From: JABDMH01 sp965223025
Lineage (GTDB): Bacteria > Bacteroidota > Bacteroidia > Chitinophagales > Saprospiraceae
DNA: 64,000 nt
NCBI GenBank assembly: GCA_965223025.1
Contig: CBDCVP010000023.1
Location: 2,604,001 to 2,668,000 of the forward strand
Direction of reading: 5' to 3'
This document shows, in pieces, positions 26,281 through 35,191 of the stretch. Under the pieces are notes generated by a model. That model made no database searches. It saw nothing but the letters and a program-made list of their open reading frames with translations, and had not been told where the DNA came from. The translations under genes and the position numbers were made by a program. Numbering within the stretch: position 1 is the stretch's first letter; every line of letters begins with the position of its first letter.

Positions 26281-28749
26281 TCACTCATGCCGCAATGATT
26301 CGATGGGATTTGCGATGGCTGCTTTTAAAGATTGAAAACCTGAGGTACCCCAGGCCAAGATCATAGCCAGTACGCCACCCGCAATAAATGGCAACCAGCC
26401 GATTTCGACACGGAAGATAAAGTTCTCCAACCAATCATCAAGCAACCAGTAACTGATTGGGGCAGCGATGCCAAATCCAATCCATACCAATGTGGAAAAT
26501 TCTCTGGTAAGTAAGAACACGAGGTTTGCGACGGACGCTCCAAATACTTTGCGTACACCTATCTCCTTGGTACGCTGTTGTGCCAAAAAAGCTGATAATC
26601 CAAGTATTCCTAGATTGGCAATGATGATGGCGATGATGCTGAAAAAGGTGAAAATCTTAAAAAAACGTTCCTCTGCACGATACATTTGGTTTATGCGGTC
26701 GTCCATGAACTGATAATCATACAATTCTGCTGGTGCAAACTGGGTCCATTTCTCCTTAATCGATTCCATAGTTGCTTTGAACTGATAATCATACAATTCT
26801 GCTGGTGCAAACTGGGTCCATTTCTCCTTAATCGATTCCATAGTTGCTTTAAGATTGCTTCCTGATAGACGGATGGTCATCCAGTTTATCCATCCTTTTG
26901 ACACATAGTAGACAGCCGGTTCGATGGCATTGTGCAGAGACTCGTGGTGATAATTCTCTATCACTCCAATGACCTTTCCTCTTCTAGTCACCCAGGATCC
27001 ATTAGAGAATTCGCTGGTCTCAAACCATTTGCCCATTGGTGCATCCCAACCAATCATATCAACAGCTGCTTGATTAAGTACGAAAGCACTGGTGTCGTCA
27101 CTGCCAAAATCACGAGAGAAGTCTCGCCCTTCACTAAATTCAACTTGCAATGTCCTAAGAAAATCATGATCGGATGTAACCACTTTGATAGAATTGCCGA
27201 TTTGTGGGTCGGGATCGAACTGCTCCGCTTTAAAGCCCAAATTGCTACTCAATCGGTCGGAAAGCCGTTTATTGGAAGCTCCTACACTTATGACAGCAGG
27301 TTCGTCTATCAACTGGGCTTTTAGTACCTGATATTTTGACTGGTCAGGGATAGGGATCATCACTAAATTTTCGGCATTGATACCCAAATCCGTCTGCTTC
27401 ATGAACGTCCATTGCTTGAACATCACCATCGTAGCAATCATGAGTGTGATGGAGATGGCAAATTGAAAAACCACTAAAGCGCTACGAAGCATACCGCCAG
27501 AACCACTTTTAGATGACTTTCTGAATACGCGAATGGTTGGCAATGAAGACAGATAAAAAGCGGGATAAAACCCTGCCAAGAGTCCCACAACGAGCGTAAT
27601 TCCAATAGTCAAGGCGAAGGCATCAGGGTGCAGAAATGGATTGATGTTAAGATCTTTGTTGACAAAAGCACTGAACGGACGAATGGCAATTGCAGCCAGT
27701 CCGACACTAACCGCAAGTGCAAGAAATGCAACAACCACTGATTCCGTTAGGAACTGCCTTGCCAGTGACGCTCGGGGTGCTCCTAAAGTCTTACGTACAC
27801 CAATTTCCATAGCTCTCTTCACCGATCGCGCCGTCACCAAATTCATGTAATTGATGCATGCGATCAAAATGATGAACAGTGCTATGGCTAATGAGATATA
27901 AATGTAGCGTACATCACTATTGGGTTGAATTTCTCCCCTCAGATTAGAATGCAGGTGAATGTCAGTCATCTTCTGCAACGCGACACCTAGATCGGCAGAG
28001 CGTCCTTCACCTATATTCTTCTCAATAAATGCGGGAAAACGTTCCTCGATGGTTTCTTTATTGACCTCCTCGGGCAACAGCAGGTAAGTATAACAACTTC
28101 CTTCGCCCCAATTATTCAATATCAATTGGTTAAAAGTCTGCTTTCCAGTTTCCATAGAAATAAATACATCTGCGGACAAATGTGAATTGGCATTTAATTC
28201 CTTGAAAATCCCTGTTACCTTAAGTTCATAGTCGGTATTATAGTGTAATACCTTGCCCAGGGGATCTTCTGAACCAAAAATCTTCTGTGCTGTATGCTCT
28301 GAGAGCATGACTGAAAATGGATCTAGGAGTGCAGTAGTTGCATCACCAGATACTATCTGGTAATCAAATACTTCAAAGATCTCGGGATCAACCAGGAAGG
28401 TCCGTCTTTCCACAAAGTCAGTGTTTTCAAAAGTCAGCAATGCGCCATAGTTGGCGAATCGAACCACGTGCTCTAATTCCGGAAAATCTAGTTTAAGAGC
28501 GGGCTGAAGTCTATAAGGATTAATGGGAAATGGTGCCGGATCATCTTCTTGATTCCCCCAGATCATTAAGGCTCGATAAATCCTATCTGCCTTTGTGTAG
28601 TGCTGGTCAAAACTCCATTCATCCTTAACAAAGACGATGATCAATATGCAAATAGTCAGCCCGACGGCCAGTCCCAGGATATTAATCAAAGAATAGAATT
28701 TCTGCCGGAAAAGACTGCGCAGGGCAACCTTGAGATGATTGTAGAACAT
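26281..28749 (-). CDS. FtsX-like ABC transporter permease with internal tandem duplication
   Basis: 822 residues, same family and layout as the permease at 21057-23453 (coupling segments AMEIGVRKTLGAPRASL and KEIGVRKVFGASVANL). The second extracytoplasmic domain contains a perfect, codon-aligned 72-bp tandem duplication: residues 634-657 and 658-681 are identical (KATMESIKEKWTQFAPAELY and following). In relatives a single copy of this segment precedes the MDDRINQMYRAEERFF region and the final TM bundle, so the protein has an extra 24 residues next to the membrane. Whether it still folds is unknown. No ATPase gene is adjacent. Confidence 0.88.
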   Translation of the reverse strand: MFYNHLKVALRSLFRQKFYSLINILGLAVGLTICILIIVFVKDEWSFDQHYTKADRIYRALMIWGNQEDDPAPFPINPYRLQPALKLDFPELEHVVRFANYGALLTFENTDFVERRTFLVDPEIFEVFDYQIVSGDATTALLDPFSVMLSEHTAQKIFGSEDPLGKVLHYNTDYELKVTGIFKELNANSHLSADVFISMETGKQTFNQLILNNWGEGSCYTYLLLPEEVNKETIEERFPAFIEKNIGEGRSADLGVALQKMTDIHLHSNLRGEIQPNSDVRYIYISLAIALFIILIACINYMNLVTARSVKRAMEIGVRKTLGAPRASLARQFLTESVVVAFLALAVSVGLAAIAIRPFSAFVNKDLNINPFLHPDAFALTIGITLVVGLLAGFYPAFYLSSLPTIRVFRKSSKSGSGGMLRSALVVFQFAISITLMIATMVMFKQWTFMKQTDLGINAENLVMIPIPDQSKYQVLKAQLIDEPAVISVGASNKRLSDRLSSNLGFKAEQFDPDPQIGNSIKVVTSDHDFLRTLQVEFSEGRDFSRDFGSDDTSAFVLNQAAVDMIGWDAPMGKWFETSEFSNGSWVTRRGKVIGVIENYHHESLHNAIEPAVYYVSKGWINWMTIRLSGSNLKATMESIKEKWTQFAPAELYDYQFKATMESIKEKWTQFAPAELYDYQFMDDRINQMYRAEERFFKIFTFFSIIAIIIANLGILGLSAFLAQQRTKEIGVRKVFGASVANLVFLLTREFSTLVWIGFGIAAPISYWLLDDWLENFIFRVEIGWLPFIAGGVLAMILAWGTSGFQSLKAAIANPIESLRHE
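26707..26850. repeat. perfect 72-bp tandem duplication inside an FtsX-like gene
   Basis: Two adjacent identical 72-bp units, 26707-26778 and 26779-26850. The length is a multiple of three and the units begin on a codon boundary of the minus-strand gene, so the frame is kept. Complete identity implies a recent slippage or unequal-exchange event, or an assembly error. Confidence 0.95.
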
Positions 28750-29142
28750 ACTTTGCTTTAGGTAAAGACGAGGAAATCGAAGCTTAGGTTGCAGCTTGGT
28801 CAGAATTCTTATTTGGATGGTACAGTAGTGATCGAAATTATTGCGTTAATCAAGGGATGATCATCTTCCACCCTGGCATTATAAGGCATTGCCAACCATC
28901 CCGGTAAGAGGCGATGGTTGATCCACTTACTCTTGTGTGTAACTCCCGGCACTATATTCTGTGATCGCATCTACTTTCTAAACACGCTTTATCACCTAAC
29001 CCACACATATTTCTGCAATTTCCGAGCTCCGGGTCTCCATCATGGATGTTTCCGTAGGTATCTACGGCTACAAGGTCAGCTCCGCTGATCTTGATGTTGA
29101 ATGGATCTCCCGTTGGCGACTAAACCCATCCCAAATGAGAGT
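28750..29142. other. 393-bp intergenic region
   Basis: Lies upstream of the FtsX-like gene and downstream of pdxH, both on the minus strand. I see no gene, terminator with T-run, or clear promoter box. The sigma-54-like sites found before the other permease are absent. Confidence 0.35.
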
Positions 29143-29832
29143 CTATGGAGATAGTCTTTGCCTAATCCAGGTATTATCTGTTGTCAATGAATATTGAATT
29201 CGGTCATGGAGTCTATTTGCTCTACCTTGCCAGAATTCGACACGCACTGGCGACAAACAGTATCCTCCCCAGTTGTCAGGTCTCGGAACCGCTTTGTCTT
29301 TGTATTGCCCTTCGAATTCACGGAATCTTCTTTCCAATTCTCTTCGGTCTGCAATGGGTTGGCTTTGGGATGAGACACATGCACTGATCTGACTACCTCT
29401 TGGTCTACTGTTGAAATAGTCATCAGATTCAATCGCTGAAATTGGTGATACATTTCCCTCTATTCTGACCTGTCGATATAATTCCATCCACAGGAAGGTA
29501 ATGGCGGCAGAGCTGTTCTCTGCCAACTCTTTTCCCTTCCGGCTGTCATAATTCGTAAAGAAGATAAAACCCCTTTCATCAAAGCCCTTTAGCAGCATTG
29601 TCCTATTTGAAGGTTTTCCCTCGGCATTTGCAGTGGAAAGGTGCATGAAATTAGGCTCCACCAATTTATTATTCACCGCCTCGGTAAACCAAACATCAAA
29701 CTGCTCCATTGGATTGCTCTGTAAGTCGGCGATGGTGATGCCCTTAGAGATGTATTCGGTCCTAAAATTAGCCACCAGTTGTCGAAAGGATTTCTTCTGC
29801 AGGTGGTTGGTAATGGTTTTAATGATATTCAT
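29143..29832 (-). CDS. pdxH: pyridoxamine 5'-phosphate oxidase
   Basis: 229 residues, close to the usual length. PdxH converts pyridoxine or pyridoxamine 5'-phosphate to pyridoxal 5'-phosphate with FMN. Diagnostic stretches are NRTMLLKGFDERGFIFFTNYDSRKG (substrate and FMN binding), FLWMELYRQVRIEG, a SRPRGSQISACVSSQS segment, and the C-terminal VEFWQGRANRLHDR with a final RLSP. It is complete and stands alone. Confidence 0.93.
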   Translation of the reverse strand: MNIIKTITNHLQKKSFRQLVANFRTEYISKGITIADLQSNPMEQFDVWFTEAVNNKLVEPNFMHLSTANAEGKPSNRTMLLKGFDERGFIFFTNYDSRKGKELAENSSAAITFLWMELYRQVRIEGNVSPISAIESDDYFNSRPRGSQISACVSSQSQPIADRRELERRFREFEGQYKDKAVPRPDNWGGYCLSPVRVEFWQGRANRLHDRIQYSLTTDNTWIRQRLSP

Positions 29833-30599
29833 TTACTAAGGATAGGTGGCTATTTACATTGTTTTTATCGATCGTTCTATCACTCATCGCCATTTCTTCT
29901 GCCGCCAGCACCATGATCTGTCAAAAATCTGACTGTGCTGAATGCGACCAAATCAATTCGATTGCTGGGTAGTTCGAATGCTAAAGATCCAAAGTTTTTG
30001 ACATCTCGACGAAACACTTCCACCCTGTCATTAGCTCGGGGATCAAAATCAAAACTGGAACAGTCTTACTTCACGCACGGAATGCCCCCAATATGAAGTC
30101 ACCTTAGCTATTTCGACTGGAGTTCATTATCTGCGAATGCTGCACCTCATTATCCGAAATCGAGTAGATTCTTCTCATGGTTTGGGTTTCGCAGACATGC
30201 AAGAATTGCAGTTTTCTTTTTGTATTTCTCGGGATTCCGAAAACACCAAGGCGCCCACGAAGTCCCATTCGGTGGCACAATTCTCCTACGATGACTTCAG
30301 TGTGACTAACATTTTCCCCACATAAGCAAGTCGAAGAAATCATTGACCTTTCATTCCTTGGCCCTGGATACCATATGATAACAGCCACTCTTCGAATAGT
30401 CCTAATTATCCTGGTCGTTTATTATAGTTTAGTGGTCTGTGTGAAGACCATTTTATCGGCGAAGTTGCACCAATGCAATGCAACGAATAAAAGGCGCCTA
30501 AAAGTCAGGAGCTCAGACATTGTACTTGTGACCCCAGCAGGACTTCGTCTGGCTTCGCCAGGCCTCGCTTGGGGTAAACTGCCTGGGTCTTGTAGTTTG
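29833..30599. other. 767-bp intergenic region
   Basis: No gene supported; short open frames here lack domains. It holds two stem-loop candidates: TGGTCT-gtgtga-AGACCA (30433-30450) followed by four T, and a larger nested palindrome at 30532-30574 next to the tRNA gene (listed separately). Confidence 0.35.
30532..30574. repeat. nested palindrome downstream of tRNA-Arg
   Basis: An inner hairpin CTGGC-ttc-GCCAG (30549-30561) is enclosed by an outer pair CCCCAGC (30532-30538) and GCTtGGGG (30567-30574, one bulged T). It lies 26-68 bp beyond the 3' end of the minus-strand tRNA gene. It could end or protect the tRNA transcript, although no T-run follows on that strand, or it may be a dispersed palindromic repeat. 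Confidence 0.45.
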
Positions 30600-30673
30600 T
30601 GATCGCGCCAGGATTCGAACCTGGGACCGTCTGCTTAGAAGGCAGATGCTCTATCCAGCTGAGCTACGCGACC
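30600..30673 (-). tRNA. tRNA-Arg (anticodon TCT)
   Basis: Read on the minus strand, the gene runs from GGTCGCG (30673) to CGCGATC plus discriminator A. The acceptor stem pairs over 7 bp with one G-U. The D arm (GCTC...GAGC), anticodon arm (TCTGC CTTCTAA GCAGA) and T arm (CCAGG TTCGAAT CCTGG) all pair fully. The anticodon is TCT, reading AGA/AGG arginine codons. The 3' CCA is not encoded. Confidence 0.96.
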
Positions 30674-30765
30674 ATCTAAAAATAAAAAGCACAAATTTAC
30701 TCGATTTCCCAAAAAGCACAAAGATGTATCTGTGAATCGCTATATTTAGTCAATCCTTAAGCACT

Positions 30766-31470
30766 ATGGCCACCGAAGTTCAGATCGAAGCGAGTTGGAA
30801 GAACATACTGGCAGATGAATTTGAGCAACCATATTTTGGAGACATGCGTGCATTCTTACATAAAGAACTGCGGGCTGGCAAGACCATTTATCCCCCCGGG
30901 TCCCTGATCTTTAATGCCTTTAATACCACGCCATTTGAGGAGGTGCGTGTGGTGATCTTAGGGCAGGATCCCTATCATGGACCTGGACAAGCTATGGGAC
31001 TTTCCTTCAGCGTACCCATGGGCGTAAGACGTCCACCGTCTCTCCTCAACATCTACAAGGAACTCCAGCAAGATCTGCAAGTACCCATTGCTGACCATGG
31101 CGATCTAACAGACTGGGCCAGACAGGGAGTTTTTCTACTCAATGCTATGCTCACGGTAGAGAAAGGTAGCGCTGGATCCCATAAAAACATTGGTTGGCAA
31201 AGCTTCACAGATGCGGTCATCCAAAAGCTTTCCGATGAAAGAGATGGCCTCGTATTTTTATTATGGGGAAGATTTGCGCAGGGTAAATCAGAGCTCATTG
31301 ACCAAACCAAACATCATGTGCTGACCAGTGCACACCCATCTCCGCTTGCCAGGGGTGGATTTTTCGGCTGTAGACACTTTAGCCGTACCAATGAAATCCT
31401 GCTAGGACAGGGCTACCGACCCATCGACTGGAATCTCACAGGCTCTTCCCAATTGCCTTCTTTGTCGTGA
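30766..31470 (+). CDS. ung: uracil-DNA glycosylase, family 1
   Basis: 234 residues. Removes uracil from DNA at the start of base-excision repair. The water-activating motif GQDPYHG is at residues 66-72 (Asp68), FLLNAMLTVEKGSAGSH holds the uracil-binding region, and HPSPLARGGFFG is the DNA-intercalating loop. Length and order are standard. Its last 35 bp overlap the 3' end of the oppositely oriented TonB-plug lipoprotein gene. Confidence 0.96.
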   Translation: MATEVQIEASWKNILADEFEQPYFGDMRAFLHKELRAGKTIYPPGSLIFNAFNTTPFEEVRVVILGQDPYHGPGQAMGLSFSVPMGVRRPPSLLNIYKELQQDLQVPIADHGDLTDWARQGVFLLNAMLTVEKGSAGSHKNIGWQSFTDAVIQKLSDERDGLVFLLWGRFAQGKSELIDQTKHHVLTSAHPSPLARGGFFGCRHFSRTNEILLGQGYRPIDWNLTGSSQLPSLS

Positions 31471-31867
31471 TTTCGATCACACCATCTTGCCCACGAGCAC
31501 CGTATTTTCCTGCCCTAGGAGGAGTTATCACCATCACTCTTTCAATATTGAAAATATCGACCGAACTAACTGCTTCCCGATATGAATTACCAACGATTAC
31601 ACCATCCACCACATAAATGGGTTCGTTTTCCCCTGAAAATGATTTTGCACCTCGAATTACAGCTATGGGATTAGAGGCTCCACCACGAACTTCGACACCG
31701 GGCTGCACTCTGATGTAATCGATTAGTTGTCGCATTCCTTGAACATTGGCATCCACCATATTCTCATCTTTATCATTCTGAATGGCCTTTTCCGATGTGT
31801 AACATGATGACACCAAAAGCATGCAAGCGATGGCGAAGAGTGAAGTTTTTAGATGTGAAATGTTCAT
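31436..31867 (-). CDS. lipoprotein with a stand-alone TonB plug domain
   Basis: 143 residues. Lipoprotein signal with LLVSSC (Cys22). The mature part resembles only the plug of TonB-dependent receptors: VQGMRQLIDYIRVQPGVEV, a RGAKSFSGENEPIYVVDGV stretch, IERVMVITPPRAGKYGARGQDGVIEITTKKA. No carboxypeptidase-like or beta-barrel part is present. Such short proteins are common in Bacteroidota and of unknown role; a regulatory or scaffold function at the envelope is possible. Its 3' end overlaps ung by 35 bp. Confidence 0.82.
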   Translation of the reverse strand: MNISHLKTSLFAIACMLLVSSCYTSEKAIQNDKDENMVDANVQGMRQLIDYIRVQPGVEVRGGASNPIAVIRGAKSFSGENEPIYVVDGVIVGNSYREAVSSVDIFNIERVMVITPPRAGKYGARGQDGVIEITTKKAIGKSL

Positions 31868-31915
31868 AATCAGTAGATTTCATGGGAAGTTATGACAATT
31901 CTGATCAGGATGCCA

Positions 31916-31946
31916 AAAAAAAGGAGCGACGAGCACTCCTTTTTTT
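31916..31946 (-). terminator. intrinsic terminator after the DUF2911-TPR gene
   Basis: An 11-bp perfect stem, AAAAAAAGGAG (31916-31926) with CTCCTTTTTTT (31936-31946), and a 9-nt loop. It lies 22 bp past the stop of the minus-strand gene at 31969-32817. The A and T tracts make it work in both directions in principle, but no plus-strand gene ends here except ung, far upstream. Confidence 0.8.
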
Positions 31947-31968
31947 GTGTCAAGATGTGAAAACGGAA

Positions 31969-32817
31969 CTACATGCTCCACTTCTTAATCGAGGCTTCAT
32001 TCATACGGATATAATCCTTGTTGCCAGCCTTCTTGGCCAATTCCAGTGACTTCTTGGCACTTGTAATGGCATCCGCCTTCTTACCCAATTTGGCTTCGAT
32101 CAGAGACTTTTGCCTCAGCACCCAAAATCTCTCGTTGCCCATATCAATCGACTTATTCATCCAGGCTAAGGCTTGCTCTAGGTTTTTACCTTCGGAAGCA
32201 TAGTAGGCAGCTGCATTAAAGTAGTCGCCAGCGCTTGGCCCAGCCATCACCTGCTCTATGTTCTTCTCAACTGCTTTTGCAGTGTGTACTTTGAGATCGA
32301 CAATGGCAAAAGTATGATCCCAACCGAACCAAATCGATGCGCCATTGCTCGTAATATTGTCTATGGCGATCATGAAGTTTTGAATCTGTGCCCCTTTCAG
32401 GTTACTGACTTCTGCCATTACCTTGATGGGCTCTGTGTCCCCCTGTAGATAGCTGCCAAAATTGCCAGATGAATATGGATACAGCATCAAAGTCCAATTA
32501 CTCATACCTGGTTTTGCCAGCACTGCATATGCACCAGCTTTCACATCCTTCCCTCCCAACACGACATCTTCACTGAAAGTAAACTTGGTTGCGGAGTTTG
32601 CTCCTAGGCGCCATACTTCATCGTATGGTACTAGGCCACCATAGATATCTCTTCCCTTCTTACCAGGACGAGAGTACTCAATGGTCACATCCGTCAATCC
32701 CACTGTCTGCTTCAGAGTGGAAGAAGGACTGGGCGCTGGAGTTCTGATCTGCGCTGAAAGATCCATGACCAAGCAAGTCAAAGCCAGCGCAACACAGCTC
32801 AATAAAGCTTTCTTCAT
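31969..32817 (-). CDS. DUF2911 protein with C-terminal TPR-like helices
   Basis: 282 residues. Signal peptide ends at LSAQ (residue 23). Residues about 30-185 are a DUF2911 domain: TDVTIEYSRPGKKGRDIYGGLVPYDEVWRLGANSATKFTF is characteristic, as is the later GAYAVLAKPG stretch. Residues about 200-280 are helical repeats (DYFNAAAYYASEGKNLEQALAWMNKSID and following) of TPR type. Function of DUF2911 is unknown; the protein is probably periplasmic. A paralogue without TPR is at 46306-46851. A terminator follows the gene. Confidence 0.85.
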   Translation of the reverse strand: MKKALLSCVALALTCLVMDLSAQIRTPAPSPSSTLKQTVGLTDVTIEYSRPGKKGRDIYGGLVPYDEVWRLGANSATKFTFSEDVVLGGKDVKAGAYAVLAKPGMSNWTLMLYPYSSGNFGSYLQGDTEPIKVMAEVSNLKGAQIQNFMIAIDNITSNGASIWFGWDHTFAIVDLKVHTAKAVEKNIEQVMAGPSAGDYFNAAAYYASEGKNLEQALAWMNKSIDMGNERFWVLRQKSLIEAKLGKKADAITSAKKSLELAKKAGNKDYIRMNEASIKKWSM

Positions 32818-32873
32818 AACGTATACATTTTTTGATTTTAGAAAAAAGAATAAACCTTTGGTCTGGGGATGGG

Positions 32874-32881
32874 CAAAAATA
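32874..32881 (-). promoter_or_regulatory. candidate -7 box TATTTTTG for the DUF2911-TPR gene
   Basis: On the minus strand TATTTTTG fits TAnnTTTG and ends 56 bp before the ATG at 32817. No clear -33 element is seen, so this is a weak call. Confidence 0.28.
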
Positions 32882-32986
32882 AGGTTTTTGTCATATACCT
32901 GCTCGAAAGGAAGAACGATGGTTCTCTTGCCAGCCGTGATGTGGTGGGTTGATCAAGGAGTGAAGTGCAAGGGCATTGTGCACAAA

Positions 32987-35191
32987 TCAATGAGCGAACC
33001 CCTTCACTGGTAGATCATACACCCTGATCCCAGTGGCATTAAAGATGGCATTAGTGATCGCAGCCGCAGTGGGTACCGTAGCTAACTCTCCACCTCCCAG
33101 TGCCGGTTCACTTGGTCGAGGCAACAGGATGACTTCGGTAGCTGGTACTTCATCAAACCTCAGCATAGGGTAACTCGCCCAGTTTTGAGCAGTAATATGA
33201 TGCCCTTCAAATGTTACCGCTTCCAATAGTGTCCAGCTACTTGCCTGAATCATCGCTCCCTCTATTTGATTGGACAATCCATCTGGGTTCATAATTTCAC
33301 CTGCATCGACGGTTGCCCACAGTTTAAGGAGTCTTACCTTCCCTCCTTGCCCAACCTGTACATGTGCTCCCATGGCACAGTAAGCATCTGTATTCTTGTA
33401 TCTGGCAAATGCAAATCCCAGACCTTCTGGTCTGCCCACCGTAATCCCATTGGTGATCTCTTTCAATTTCTCCAGCACAGCAATGGCGCGAGGGTCTTCG
33501 CTAATTCCAATTCGAAAATCCAATGGATGCGCTTTGCGATGCACACACATCATATCTATTATACTTTCAATGGCAAAAACGTTGGCGAAAGCACCCAAAC
33601 TCCTCAAAGAAGACACTCTCAATGGGCCCTCATAATAGTGCGCATCAATGTTCTTAGCTCCTATCTTATAGTAAGGTTCTGCATTGCGGTATCCACCTCT
33701 CACATAGCCACGACCCTGCATCGGCATACGGTGCTCAAGAAACCTGGCAGTCAACAAGGTGCCTGGATCTTTATTCGGACGCGTGCTATGTGAATCGGTA
33801 TATACATCTGATTTCCAAAAGCTGATTTCACCAGAATGGGTGAGCCCGGCTTTAACATCCACCCTCATGGCGCAACCAAGTGGCTCCCATCGATGTTCTT
33901 GCTGACGAGTCCACTGGACCTTGATATATCTACCATGATATCGCATTGCCAGGATAGCAGCATCTGCGGCAGCATCATCGGCGGTGCTGTGACCAAAACA
34001 ACCCGCACCTGGCACACCTACGACGGTGATGTCATCCTCTGCTTTCTTCAGGAGCGCAGCTAAGGCTGACCGTAAGGGAAATACACCCTGGCTATGTGTC
34101 CAGATGGTCAAGTGATCATTTTCGGTGTGTGCAATGGCACAGGCTGGGCCCATAGAGCCATGCATCGTATAAGGTTTGTAAAACGATCCTGAAAATTGAA
34201 TCGCAGAACGCAGATGTGGTGAGATGTCATCCCCGAGTACCTGTTCATGCTCCGTTGCCATCTGCACCAAACTGTCCTTGAAGTTAACATGGGTATGACT
34301 ACCGTGCTGCTCAGGCCAGGTTGTGTGACGTTCTAGCTGACTCAAAGCTCTGACCACTTCATATTCGTGCGGACCTACCAGGCCAAGCATATGACCATCC
34401 GTTACTAGATCTACCTGACCGGGGATGTGCTTCTTTAGGTCCTCTGGATCAAAAGAACTAGGCTCAAACTTCTCCGTTGAGGGTCTATGAATCCGAGCAT
34501 GCAACATACCGGGAAATTCCAGATCATGGACAAAATATGACGTTCCCGCAACGAGTTTCTCAATACTTTCACCAACAATCGACTTACCAACGTACCGATA
34601 CTCATCTTTCGGAAGCGTGACGACAGGCAACTCCACTTCGACGTTCCAATGTCGGCCTTCCAGCAGGTCATCTATGGTCAGGGACCTTTCCTTCTTTGGA
34701 TCATGAATAGCTCCATCTTTAAGGTACAGATGGGAATGCTTGACACCCCATCGATCAGCCGCCATACGGCAAAGGTGTTCCCTGGCAAAGGCAGCTGCAT
34801 ATCTAACCGACATTGCACTTCCCTTAACCGATCCACTGCCTGCCGTATATCTTTCGTTGGGTGTCTTCTTTGTATTTGCCATGACAACCTCTACCCGACC
34901 TATCAGCATACACAGCTCATCCGCAGCTACCTGTCTGATCACGGTAGTGATCCCCTGACCCAGTTCGATTTTCCCTGTAAAAACTCGGACACGATTGTCA
35001 CCTAGGACCTCCAACCATTGATCCAATCTTCGATGCCTGGCCAAGCTGGATGGCAGTTTATCACTCGTGGCATGATTACTCCGATGTACATCAATTTGGC
35101 CGACGAAAGGCCATCCTATGACAAGACTTCCGAAGGCCCGGGTAAAATCCCTCCTACCGGCATCCGTCTTCTTCTCTTGTATCGGCATCAT
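32987..35191 (-). CDS. molybdenum hydroxylase large subunit (xanthine dehydrogenase family), Tat-exported
   Basis: 734 residues. A twin-arginine signal (AGRRDFTRAFGSLVIG) marks export of the folded, cofactor-loaded enzyme. The rest matches the molybdopterin-binding subunit of IorB/aldehyde dehydrogenase type: GKIELGQGITTVIRQVAADEL, NERYTAGSGSVKGSA, VPGAGCFGHSTADDAAADAA, a RGYVRGGYRNAEPY segment, QIEGAMIQASSWTLLEAV, and ALGGGELATVP with the catalytic Glu. It would hydroxylate an unknown aldehyde or N-heterocycle. It overlaps the 2Fe-2S subunit gene by 4 bp and is last in the ABC-transporter operon. No FAD subunit or cofactor chaperone gene accompanies it. Confidence 0.88.
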   Translation of the reverse strand: MMPIQEKKTDAGRRDFTRAFGSLVIGWPFVGQIDVHRSNHATSDKLPSSLARHRRLDQWLEVLGDNRVRVFTGKIELGQGITTVIRQVAADELCMLIGRVEVVMANTKKTPNERYTAGSGSVKGSAMSVRYAAAFAREHLCRMAADRWGVKHSHLYLKDGAIHDPKKERSLTIDDLLEGRHWNVEVELPVVTLPKDEYRYVGKSIVGESIEKLVAGTSYFVHDLEFPGMLHARIHRPSTEKFEPSSFDPEDLKKHIPGQVDLVTDGHMLGLVGPHEYEVVRALSQLERHTTWPEQHGSHTHVNFKDSLVQMATEHEQVLGDDISPHLRSAIQFSGSFYKPYTMHGSMGPACAIAHTENDHLTIWTHSQGVFPLRSALAALLKKAEDDITVVGVPGAGCFGHSTADDAAADAAILAMRYHGRYIKVQWTRQQEHRWEPLGCAMRVDVKAGLTHSGEISFWKSDVYTDSHSTRPNKDPGTLLTARFLEHRMPMQGRGYVRGGYRNAEPYYKIGAKNIDAHYYEGPLRVSSLRSLGAFANVFAIESIIDMMCVHRKAHPLDFRIGISEDPRAIAVLEKLKEITNGITVGRPEGLGFAFARYKNTDAYCAMGAHVQVGQGGKVRLLKLWATVDAGEIMNPDGLSNQIEGAMIQASSWTLLEAVTFEGHHITAQNWASYPMLRFDEVPATEVILLPRPSEPALGGGELATVPTAAAITNAIFNATGIRVYDLPVKGFAH

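Noticed and set aside
26707..26850. Tandem repeat considered as a CRISPR-like or VNTR array
   Set aside because: Only two units, no spacer and in-frame within a gene; it is a simple duplication.
29143..29832. Possible frameshift in pdxH
   Set aside because: The C-terminal family motifs NRLHDR and RLSP are present in frame, and length is normal.
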